The notes beneath the pieces were generated by a model. It was given only the letters and a program-made list of their open reading frames with translations. It searched no databases and was not told the DNA's origin. This document shows, one piece after another, positions 1 through 5,802 of a stretch of 10,272 bases of DNA. This DNA is from an uncultured Desulfovibrio sp. Lineage in GTDB: Bacteria; Desulfobacterota; Desulfovibrionia; Desulfovibrionales; Desulfovibrionaceae. Position 1 is the first letter of the stretch. The number at the start of each line of letters is the position of its first letter. Made by a program: the position numbers and the translations under genes. The stretch spans positions 1 to 10,272 of the forward strand of contig URBN01000055.1 in NCBI GenBank assembly GCA_900546145.1, given 5' to 3'.

Positions 1-150
1 CCGCCCGCGCGGCTTCCAGCAGCATGGCAGGATAGTAAACCAGTGCCGGAGGCACTCCGCCTATGGCTGAGTGGCAGCGCTCAAAATTATATTTCTTCAG
101 CAGATTCAGCTGAACGACGCCGAAGGCACCGCATCCGTATGCAGAAGAGC
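1..150 (-). pseudogene. C-terminal remnant of an IS3/IS481-type transposase (partial)
   Basis: Read on the minus strand from about 118 to the left edge, the translation contains KKYNFERCHSAIGGVPPALV. The pattern YN-x-x-R-x-H-S-A-x-G-G-x-P-P is the hallmark C-terminal end of the integrase-type (rve/rve_3) DDE domain of IS3 and IS481 family transposases. The frame is open up to about 246, but upstream of the motif I can recognise only AYGCGAF, which may match the usual WAY-x-R stretch with a few residues missing. There is no convincing start codon, and stops appear just beyond. The C-terminus lies off the left edge, so it cannot be excluded that the element continues there. I read it as a decayed or truncated transposase, lying back to back with an IS30 fragment. 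The family-level call is fairly safe; the exact IS group is not. Confidence 0.6.
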
Positions 151-303
151 GATGTCTATGCCTATGATGCCTTTCAGCTTGAAGATGATGGATGGGGTAT
201 AAAGAAAAGCTTATAGGGTTGGGTAGCTGGAACTGTGTGAGTTTTTATTCCAAGTGCAGGGGGTAGGGGCAGCACTCTGATACGGTTCAGCAATTTAAAT
301 TTA

Positions 304-339
304 GGGAACTACCTCAGCGTAGTGTTCCCCGGATTTTTT
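304..339 (+). terminator. Terminator-like hairpin with T-run
   Basis: GGGAAC at 304-309 pairs with GTTCCC at 324-329, and TAC/GTA (310-312 with 319-321) can extend the stem past a 2-base bulge. Six Ts follow at 334-339, four bases after the stem. No plus-strand gene that it would end is visible to the left. It may belong to one of the decayed insertion elements or to an unseen gene. Confidence 0.4.
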
Positions 340-345
340 AGGGGG

Positions 346-378
346 CCGCATAGGGAAGGGGGCCCTCTCCCTATGCGG
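346..378. repeat. Perfect 11-bp inverted repeat (hairpin)
   Basis: CCGCATAGGGA at 346-356 is the exact reverse complement of TCCCTATGCGG at 368-378, and the interior (358-360 with 364-366) can add three more pairs. No T-run follows on either strand, so it is not an ordinary intrinsic terminator. It lies between two transposase remnants and could be an old element end or a small hairpin repeat. Confidence 0.6.
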
Positions 379-379
379 A

Positions 380-615
380 CAGAGGCAGGCGTCCACTGTC
401 AGTATTTACCGCTGGCTGTACGCCGGCTCCTGCTTTATGGAGATTGGCAGCTGCTCAGGCATAAAAGCAGGCGGCGCATTCAGAGGAAGGAATGACAAAG
501 AAATACACGGCGGGGAAATCTGTTCATACCCGTCCTGCCAGCACCGAAGCCGCAGCGAATTCGGCCAGTTCTGGGTGGATACTGTCGAATCCGGACGTAA
601 CTTAAGGAAAGGAGC
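380..615 (+). pseudogene. Frameshifted IS30-family transposase fragment
   Basis: Pieces of an IS30-type transposase lie in order on the plus strand but in three frames. At 389-427 one frame gives ASTVSIYRWLYAG, like the helix-turn-helix end (S-T-x-x-IYRWL-x-AG). At 427-492 a second frame gives LYGDWQLLRHKSRRRIQRKE, like the basic linker (LRHK-x-RRR). At 492-548 a third gives KYTAGKSVHTRPAST, like the GKS-I-H-x-RP segment. At 551-600 the first frame returns with EFGQFWVDTVESGR, like EFGHWE-x-DTV-SG, whose Asp (codon 578-580) would be the first DDE acidic residue. Sequence after about 610 is not recognisable, so the catalytic domain is cut short. The N-terminal part before 380 is also missing. 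The open frame of 107 codons from 437 crosses these pieces but mixes frames and is not a real gene. The order and spacing of the four motifs make chance unlikely. Confidence 0.7.
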
Positions 616-700
616 GGATTCTGAGCGGGGCAGGGCATCAGACGGGAAAACCGGGACTGCATTATTGAAGCAGAGGTTGAAGTTTTCCGGCCCGCCGGAG

Positions 701-723
701 CATCCCGCCCGCCGCCCGGGATG
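701..723 (-). terminator. Weak hairpin downstream of msrAB
   Basis: CATCCCG (701-707) and CGGGATG (717-723) form a 7-bp stem about 30 bases past the msrAB stop. No T-run follows on the minus strand, so if it ends transcription it is a weak or factor-assisted terminator. A second small stem, TCCGG/CCGGA, lies next to it at 686-699. Confidence 0.25.
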
Positions 724-752
724 GATTCAGACCCCGTGCAGCTCTCATTATA

Positions 753-1850
753 TTATCTGACCAGGTATTTGAGATCGCCATAGCCCTCTTTGTCCATTTC
801 TTCATAAGGAATGAAACGGAGAGCTGCGCTGTTGATGCAGTAGCGGAGTCCGCCCATGTCCTTCGGGCCGTCATCAAAGACATGCCCAAGGTGGGATCTG
901 CCGCTGCGGCTTCGTACTTCAATCCGGTCCATGCCGTGGCTTCTGTCCTCATGCTCCGTGACCACGGACGGATCGATGGGCTTCGCGAAGCCCGGCCAGC
1001 CGCAGCCGGTTTCGAATTTATCGGAGGAAGAGAAGAGTGGTTCTCCCGTTGCGACATCAACATAGATGCCGCGGCGCGTATTCTTCCAGTACTTTCCGCT
1101 AAAGGGTCTCTCCGTCCCGGCATGCTGCGTGACGTCATACTCCTCAGGCGTGAGCTTCTTTTTCAGCTCCCCGTCGGAAGGCCTGGCATATCTGGCGGGA
1201 TCCAGGGAGCCTGCTTTTTTCCCCTCAAGATCCCTGAGGCTGTCAAAACTGATGTGGCAGTAGCCATTGGGGTGCTTCTTCAGATAATCCTGATGGTATT
1301 CTTCGGCCGGGTAGTAGTTTTTCAGGGGCATGAGTTCAACCGTGAGCGGCCTGTCGTACTCCTTCTGAACAGCGGCCATGACCTGGGCGAGGACTTTTTC
1401 CTCCTCCCCGTCCACGAAGTATATACCCGTACGGTACTGGTTTCCCGTGTCATTGCCCTGCCGGTCCACGCTGACGGGATCGATGATTTTGAAAAAATGC
1501 TCCGCGAGCGTCCGGAGGCTGACAACCGAGGGATCGTAACGCACATGCACGGTCTCCGCGAAGCCCGTGTCTCCGGAGCAGACTTCCTGGTATTTCGGGT
1601 TTTCCGTTTTGCCGTTGGCGTATCCCGCCGTAACGCCTCTTACCCCGGGAATCCGGGAAAAATACTCTTCCACGCCCCAGAAACATCCTCCGGCGAAGTA
1701 AATGTCCCTGAGCCCGGACGCGCCTGCCGTCTTCTTTTCCATATCTGCCTCACTGCTGCTTTTTACGGGGGAAGCTGTTGTCTCCGCCGCCATGGCCAGC
1801 GCTGCCGCCAGCAGAAAGACGGGCAGGAGAAAGATCACCGTTTTTTTCAT
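753..1850 (-). CDS. msrAB: Exported peptide methionine sulfoxide reductase MsrA-MsrB fusion
   Basis: This 365-residue protein reduces both diastereomers of methionine sulfoxide in proteins: the MsrA half acts on the S form, the MsrB half on the R form. Residues 1-21 form a signal peptide (MKK, hydrophobic core, cleavage near AMA-AE), so it should work in the periplasm. MsrA (about 48-205) has the GCFWG motif with catalytic Cys56, and GYCHI with the likely resolving Cys198. MsrB (about 226-360) has GCGWPGF with Cys283, the probable recycling Cys, and RYCIN with catalytic Cys338. The two zinc CxxC pairs of many MsrB proteins are absent. The Met codon at 1848-1850 is chosen because AAGGAGG lies 7 bases upstream and the signal peptide starts there; a longer frame reaches 1997 but adds an unconvincing N-terminus. 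Unlike PilB there is no thioredoxin domain, so an external periplasmic reductant (DsbD/CcdA type) is needed. Confidence 0.95.
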   Translation of the reverse strand: MKKTVIFLLPVFLLAAALAMAAETTASPVKSSSEADMEKKTAGASGLRDIYFAGGCFWGVEEYFSRIPGVRGVTAGYANGKTENPKYQEVCSGDTGFAETVHVRYDPSVVSLRTLAEHFFKIIDPVSVDRQGNDTGNQYRTGIYFVDGEEEKVLAQVMAAVQKEYDRPLTVELMPLKNYYPAEEYHQDYLKKHPNGYCHISFDSLRDLEGKKAGSLDPARYARPSDGELKKKLTPEEYDVTQHAGTERPFSGKYWKNTRRGIYVDVATGEPLFSSSDKFETGCGWPGFAKPIDPSVVTEHEDRSHGMDRIEVRSRSGRSHLGHVFDDGPKDMGGLRYCINSAALRFIPYEEMDKEGYGDLKYLVR

Positions 1851-2100
1851 GGTTTCCTCCTTCGCGGTGAATCCGGGCAGTCCGGAATTCAGTCTGCTGT
1901 CCCGGCGACCGGAAAAGAGCCCTGAACCGCAAAGGATATTCTCACACAGGCGTCCGGGGATGAAAAGGGTGCCGCGGGCCGCAGGGGCATTCAGCACCTG
2001 CCTTTCTTATAAGGACAGGGCAGGGCCGGCCTTCTATGTGGAGGGGCCGTTTTCACGTCAGGGGCTGCCCGGCCTCTCCCCACGCGGGAAGGGAAGGGGG

Positions 2101-2139
2101 ACAACAAAAAACCCCGGGAGCTCTGTAAGCTTCCGGGGT
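2101..2139 (-). terminator. Rho-independent terminator of the tRNA-Met gene
   Basis: On the minus strand ACCCCGG (2139-2133) pairs with CCGGGGT (2117-2111), and AGCT pairs with AGCT inside, giving about 12 pairs with one mismatch. TTTTTTGTTGT follows. It starts 10 bases after the tRNA CCA end, so it clearly serves the tRNA. Confidence 0.9.
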
Positions 2140-2148
2140 CCTGCTTTC

Positions 2149-2225
2149 TGGTAGCAAGGGGGAGATTTGAACTCTCGACACTGCGGGTATGAACCGCATG
2201 CTCTGACCAACTGAGCTACCTTGCC
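2149..2225 (-). tRNA. tRNA-Met (CAU), elongator type
   Basis: A full cloverleaf is seen on the minus strand. The acceptor GGCAAGG pairs with CCTTGCT, with a G-U pair at 1-72. The D arm is GCTC-AGTTGGTCA-GAGC. The anticodon stem TGCGG/CCGCA closes the loop TTCATAC with anticodon CAT. The variable loop is GTGTC and the T loop is TTCAAAT. Discriminator A and an encoded CCA (2149-2151) complete the 77 bases. The T stem GAGAG/CTCCC has one A-C mismatch (50-64). It is not an initiator: there is no C1-A72 mismatch and no run of three G-C pairs in the anticodon stem. A CAU anticodon can also belong to tRNA-Ile2, whose C34 is modified to lysidine; the arms look closer to elongator Met, but this is not certain. 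Confidence 0.93.
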
Positions 2226-2252
2226 GTGACACTCTCATTCGGTGCGAGGTCA

Positions 2253-2281
2253 TGTATACGCACATCAGAGGGGCTTTGCAA
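2253..2281 (-). promoter_or_regulatory. Sigma-70 promoter of tRNA-Met
   Basis: On the minus strand TTGCAA (2281-2276) and TATACA (2258-2253) are separated by exactly 17 bases. The -10 box lies 27 bases before the tRNA 5' end. Directly upstream of the -35 box is a 28-base A/T tract (2282-2309) with runs of A and T, which fits an UP element as found at stable-RNA promoters. Confidence 0.75.
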
Positions 2282-2328
2282 GCTTTTTTTGAAAATTTTT
2301 GAAAAAAAGATTTACGCTGGCTCCGCCG

Positions 2329-2398
2329 TTCTGTCCGCCGTACAGAAATTGGACGGGCAGGCCGATTTCTGGACAGCCTGAGAACAGAAGCTGGACAG
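2329..2398 (+). promoter_or_regulatory. Potentially structured leader upstream of the S1 gene
   Basis: The 305 bases between the tRNA and the S1 gene contain nested pairing options. TTCTGT (2329-2334) pairs with ACAGAA (2342-2347). CAGAAAT (2343-2349), which shares those bases, pairs instead with ATTTCTG (2365-2371). CTGTCC (2331-2336) can also pair with GGACAG in either of two direct repeats CTGGACAG (2369-2376 and 2391-2398). The first two hairpins exclude each other. Whether this is transcribed as leader depends on the start site, which I cannot place: TTGATT at 2457-2462 is a possible -35 box lacking a good -10. Autogenous control of ribosomal protein S1 in enterobacteria gives a precedent but no proof. 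Confidence 0.3.
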
Positions 2399-2531
2399 GG
2401 CGGGCGGCACCCTGAAAAATTTGCGTAAAGAGTCCGGGAAACCGCTGTGCCAGCCCTTGATTTTTCAAAGAATATACATTACCTAGAACTGCTCAAACAG
2501 ACAAAATACTCTTTTTAAGGAGACATCTTAT

Positions 2532-4052
2532 ATGGCTGATGAGAAAGTAACCGCGACTGAGGATTCTGGCGAGAATTTTGCCGAAATGTTTAAGGCGAGC
2601 CAGGAAAACGCTCAGGGACGGGTAAAACAGGGGGACAAGGTTACCGGAACCGTTATCGATGTGACCGACGACAGCGTCTTCGTGAACGTGGGTGTGAAGA
2701 TTGACGGCATTATGGATCGCAAGGACTTCATCGACAATGAGGGCAACCTCACGGTGAAGGTCGGCGACGAAGTCGAAGCCTACGTCACCAAAGCCACTTC
2801 CCAGGAAATCGTCCTTTCCCGCTCCATGAACGGCGCCGGCATGGCTGCCATTGAGAACGCCAAGGACGCCGGCATTCCGGTTGAGGGCAGGGTCATCGAC
2901 GCCTGCAAGGGCGGCTACCATGTCGAGATTCTCGGCAAGACCGCTTTCTGCCCCGGAAGCCAGATGGCTGCCGGCGAGCCTGAGAGCCTGCCCGGACAGA
3001 CCTTCCAGTTCCTCATCACCCGCGTTGAGAGCCGCGGCCGCAACATCGTTGTGAGCCACCGCGCCCTCGTTGACCGCGAGCGCGAAGCCAGCCTCGAGAA
3101 GTTCCTCTCCGAAGTGAAGGAAGGGGACATCATCGAAGGCAAGGTGACCCGCCTCGCTGCCTTCGGCGCTTTCGTCGAAGTCGCTCCCGCCGTTGAAGGC
3201 ATGATCCATCTTTCCGAGCTGTCCTGGTCCCGTGTGGTCAAGGCCGACGAGGCCGTGAGCGTGGGTCAGGAAGTGAAGGTCAAGCTCCTCAAGGTTTCCA
3301 AGGAGAAGGGCCGCGACGGCCGCGAGCATACCCGCATTTCCCTCTCCCTCAAGCAGGCTCAGGGCAACCCCTGGGATGACGCCGCCTCCAAGCTGGTGAT
3401 CGGCGATATCGTTGAGGGCCGCGTTGTGCGCCTCGCACCCTTCGGCGCCTTTGTCGAAGTGCTGCCCGGCATCGAAGGCCTCGTGCACATCTCCGAGATG
3501 TCCTGGGGCCGCCGCGTGAACAAGCCTGAAGAGGTTGTGAAGCCCGGCGACACCGTCAAGGTCAAGATCAAGGACGTGAACCTCGAGAATCACCGCGTTT
3601 CCCTCAGCATGCGCGACGCCGAAGGCGATCCGTGGGCTGACGTCGAGACCCGCTTCCCCGTGGGCGCCAGCGTCACCGGCAAGGTTGAGAACCACTCCAA
3701 GTTCGGCCTCTTCGTGACCCTCGCCCCCGGCATCACCGGTCTGCTCCCCGAAGGCGTTATGCGCGCCACCAAGACCGCTGCCCAGTTCCAGAACCTTGAG
3801 AAGGACGCCGAGGTCGAGCTCGAAATCCAGCGCGTTGACCCCGCCGCCCGCCGTATCACCCTCGCCCCCAAGGGCGTCGAGATGCCCGCTCCCAAGGAAA
3901 AGGAAGCTTCCGGCAAGCCCGAGCGCAAGGGCGGCAGGCCCGGCCGTGAGCCTGAGGACAACTCCTGGCGTCAGCACCAGAAGTCCGGCTCCAGCAACAA
4001 CAGCGTGATGTTCCAGGCTCTTCAGGAAGCCCTCAAGGCCAAGAAGAACTAA
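2532..4052 (+). CDS. S1-domain RNA-binding protein (30S ribosomal protein S1-like), five S1 repeats
   Basis: The 506-residue protein is a chain of five S1/OB-fold RNA-binding domains at about 32-98, 115-178, 196-275, 288-363 and 376-446. Domains 3 and 4 are the most typical, with FGAFVEV followed by EG-x-x-H-x-SE-x-SW. The tail (450-506) is basic and probably disordered. Such proteins bind mRNA at the ribosome and help start translation. Canonical proteobacterial S1 has six domains and about 557 residues, so this may be either the main S1 of this organism or a shorter paralog; I leave the gene symbol empty for that reason. The start ATG follows AAGGAGA with an 8-base gap. Codon choice is strongly biased to C/G-ending codons such as CTC, AAG and GAC, as in highly expressed genes, and this creates a long spurious open frame on the opposite strand. 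Confidence 0.9.
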   Translation: MADEKVTATEDSGENFAEMFKASQENAQGRVKQGDKVTGTVIDVTDDSVFVNVGVKIDGIMDRKDFIDNEGNLTVKVGDEVEAYVTKATSQEIVLSRSMNGAGMAAIENAKDAGIPVEGRVIDACKGGYHVEILGKTAFCPGSQMAAGEPESLPGQTFQFLITRVESRGRNIVVSHRALVDREREASLEKFLSEVKEGDIIEGKVTRLAAFGAFVEVAPAVEGMIHLSELSWSRVVKADEAVSVGQEVKVKLLKVSKEKGRDGREHTRISLSLKQAQGNPWDDAASKLVIGDIVEGRVVRLAPFGAFVEVLPGIEGLVHISEMSWGRRVNKPEEVVKPGDTVKVKIKDVNLENHRVSLSMRDAEGDPWADVETRFPVGASVTGKVENHSKFGLFVTLAPGITGLLPEGVMRATKTAAQFQNLEKDAEVELEIQRVDPAARRITLAPKGVEMPAPKEKEASGKPERKGGRPGREPEDNSWRQHQKSGSSNNSVMFQALQEALKAKKN

Positions 4053-4081
4053 CCGTACGCTCTGACTGAGAACGAATGTAT

Positions 4082-4130
4082 GCAGGGGGAGGCGAGGCCG
4101 GACGGCTTTTCCTCCCCCTGCTATGTTTTT
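4082..4130 (+). terminator. Rho-independent terminator of the S1 gene
   Basis: GCAGGGGGAGG (4082-4092) pairs perfectly with CCTCCCCCTGC (4111-4121), with a small inner GCC/GGC stem in the loop. TATGTTTTT follows, with five Ts at 4126-4130. The last T is also the first base of the sigma-54 site of the next gene, so the S1 terminator and the degP promoter are fused. Confidence 0.85.
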
Positions 4131-4145
4131 GGCATACTAATTGCA
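4130..4145 (+). promoter_or_regulatory. Sigma-54 (RpoN) promoter of degP
   Basis: TGGCATACTAATTGCA matches the known consensus TGGCAYRNNNNTTGCW at every defined position. The GG (4131-4132) and GC (4143-4144) are separated by exactly 10 bases. Transcription would start near 4155-4157, leaving an untranslated leader of about 27 bases that holds the ribosome site AAGGAG at 4166-4171. No better sigma-70 promoter is visible in the gap. If the site is real, degP needs an enhancer-binding activator, whose site I could not recognise. Confidence 0.7.
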
Positions 4146-4182
4146 TAACTCTCAGTACACCTTTGAAGGAGATTGAGACTGT

Positions 4183-5616
4183 ATGTATCTGAAAAAAGCT
4201 TTTACCGCTGTCATTGTCCTGACGGCTTTCGTTCTGGCCCAGACAGCCAGGGCTGAAAATCTTCCCGACTTCACCGAACTCGCTGCCGCGAGCGGTCCGG
4301 CCGTGGTCAATATCAATACCGAGCGCACCGCCAACGTGAGCGGCCCTGAAGACATGTTCGGCGATATGTTCCGCAACATGCCCCCCGGATTCGACCGTTT
4401 CTTCGGCGGCCCCTTCAACAACAGGGGACAGAAGGCTCCCAAACGCAAGCAGAAGTCCCTGGGCTCCGGTTTCCTGATTTCCGCTGACGGCTACATCGTC
4501 ACCAACAACCACGTGGTTGCCGACGCCGACTCCATCCGCGTCACCCTCGATGAGAGCGTGTACAAGGGTGAGCCCGTTAAGGCGAAGCTCATCGGCTCCG
4601 ACGAGGAAACCGACCTCGCCCTCCTGAAGATTGACGTGGACAAGCAGCTGCCCTTCCTGAAGTTCGGCAGCTCCGCAAACCTGAAGATCGGCGAATGGCT
4701 CCTCGCCATCGGCAACCCCTTCGGCCTTGACCACTCCGTCACCGCCGGCATTCTTTCCGCCAAGGGCCGCCGCATCAACGCCGGCGCCTTTGACAACTTC
4801 CTGCAGACCGACTGCGCCATCAACCCCGGCAACTCCGGCGGTCCCCTTCTGAATATGAAGGGTGAGGTCATCGGCATCAATACCGCCATCATCGCTTCCG
4901 GCCAGGGCATCGGCTTCGCCGTGCCCAGCGACCTCGCCAACGACATCATCTCCAAGCTCAAGGGCGGCAAGAAGATCAGCCGCGGCTGGCTCGGCGTCGT
5001 GATCCAGGATGTCGATGAAAACACCGCCAAGGCCCTGGATATGAAGGATGCGCATGGCGCCCTCGTGGCCAGTGTCCAGGAAGGCCAGCCCGCCGACAAG
5101 GCCGGCATTAAGGAAGGCGACGTGATCGTCTCCGTTGACGGCCAGAACATCAAGGATACCGCTGAGCTGCTCGCCGCCATCGCCAAGAAGGCTCCCGGCT
5201 CCGACGCGAAGGTGACTGTGTGGCGTGAAGGCGCCGCTAAGGAATTCACCGTGAAGCTCGGCGACCGCAGCGAGAACCTCTCCGCTGAAAACGGCATCCA
5301 GACCAGGGATGGCAGCGAAGCGAAAAAGTCCGAAGGCACGCTCGGCCTCTCCGTGCGTCCCCTCACCAAGGATGAAGCCAAGGCCTTCAAGATCAAGGAC
5401 GGCGGCCTCGCCATCCTCAGCGTCGATGAAGACAAGCCCGCCGCTGCCGCGGACCTGCGCGAAGGCGACATCATCGTCAAGGCGAACATGAAGCCTGTCT
5501 CCACCGTGGCTGACCTCACGAAGCAGGTGAGCGAGTGCACCAAGCGCGGCGCCATCCTCCTTCAGATTAACCGCCGCGGAGACCTCATCTTCCGCACCGT
5601 GAAGCTCGGCAAGTAG
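4183..5616 (+). CDS. degP: Periplasmic serine endoprotease DegP/HtrA (Do family)
   Basis: The 477-residue protein is a trypsin-fold protease and chaperone that removes misfolded proteins in the periplasm. Residues 1-24 are a signal peptide with a likely cut after TARA. The catalytic triad is His110 (TNNHVV), Asp144 (TDLAL) and Ser218 (GNSGG). PDZ1 is at about 268-360 (RGWLGV, followed by PADKAGIKEGD) and PDZ2 at about 386-474, where LREGDI and the final strand are clear. This two-PDZ layout and length are typical of DegP, DegQ or MucD; I cannot separate these by eye. ATG is preceded by AAGGAG with an 11-base gap, slightly long. The loop between signal peptide and protease (about 50-90) contains a Phe/Met/Gly-rich stretch, as in the LA loop of this family. 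The gene is monocistronic: it has its own sigma-54 type promoter and terminator. Codon bias resembles that of the S1 gene. Confidence 0.95.
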   Translation: MYLKKAFTAVIVLTAFVLAQTARAENLPDFTELAAASGPAVVNINTERTANVSGPEDMFGDMFRNMPPGFDRFFGGPFNNRGQKAPKRKQKSLGSGFLISADGYIVTNNHVVADADSIRVTLDESVYKGEPVKAKLIGSDEETDLALLKIDVDKQLPFLKFGSSANLKIGEWLLAIGNPFGLDHSVTAGILSAKGRRINAGAFDNFLQTDCAINPGNSGGPLLNMKGEVIGINTAIIASGQGIGFAVPSDLANDIISKLKGGKKISRGWLGVVIQDVDENTAKALDMKDAHGALVASVQEGQPADKAGIKEGDVIVSVDGQNIKDTAELLAAIAKKAPGSDAKVTVWREGAAKEFTVKLGDRSENLSAENGIQTRDGSEAKKSEGTLGLSVRPLTKDEAKAFKIKDGGLAILSVDEDKPAAAADLREGDIIVKANMKPVSTVADLTKQVSECTKRGAILLQINRRGDLIFRTVKLGK

Positions 5617-5640
5617 CTTCCTCTTAGAAAAGACTCCGTC

Positions 5641-5677
5641 AGGGCCGTGTCCGTTATCCGGGCACGGCCCTTTTTTT
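5641..5677 (+). terminator. Rho-independent terminator of degP
   Basis: AGGGCCGTG (5641-5649) pairs with CACGGCCCT (5663-5671), followed by seven Ts (5671-5677). It starts 24 bases after the degP stop. Confidence 0.9.
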
Positions 5678-5802
5678 GTGCCCGGAGCGGGCCTCAGGGA
5701 GGACAGATGCCCGCTATGGTATTGCGGACGGAAGTGGGGTATAGTCTTTTGAGGTGTATACCGTTTTTTATAGAAAACCCGGATCCTTGCAGAGGAGGCG
5801 CC

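Noticed and set aside
437..760. 107-codon plus-strand ORF as an intact gene
   Set aside because: Its residues include an IS30 motif only at 557-600; the neighbouring IS30 motifs are in other frames, so it is part of a decayed transposase.
882..1925. 347-codon plus-strand frame opposite msrAB
   Set aside because: It lacks a ribosome site and any known motif, while the minus strand has all Msr catalytic motifs.
1851..1997. 49-residue N-terminal extension of MsrAB
   Set aside because: It would bury the signal peptide and the strong ribosome site AAGGAGG seven bases before the chosen ATG.
2369..2398. CTGGACAG direct repeats as a CRISPR-like array
   Set aside because: There are only two 8-base copies 22 bases apart, far too short and few for a CRISPR array.
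2404..2426. GGCAC...TTGC upstream of the S1 gene as a sigma-54 site
   Set aside because: The GG and GC are separated by 15 bases instead of 10.
2493..3977. 494-codon open frame on the minus strand opposite the S1 gene
   Set aside because: It is the mirror of strongly biased codons in the S1 gene, has no recognisable domain, no ribosome site and a composition unlike a normal protein.
5647..5802. 52-residue N-terminal extension of phosphoglucomutase
   Set aside because: It overlaps the degP terminator hairpin, and the ATG at 5803 has GAGGAGG upstream and gives the normal family length.
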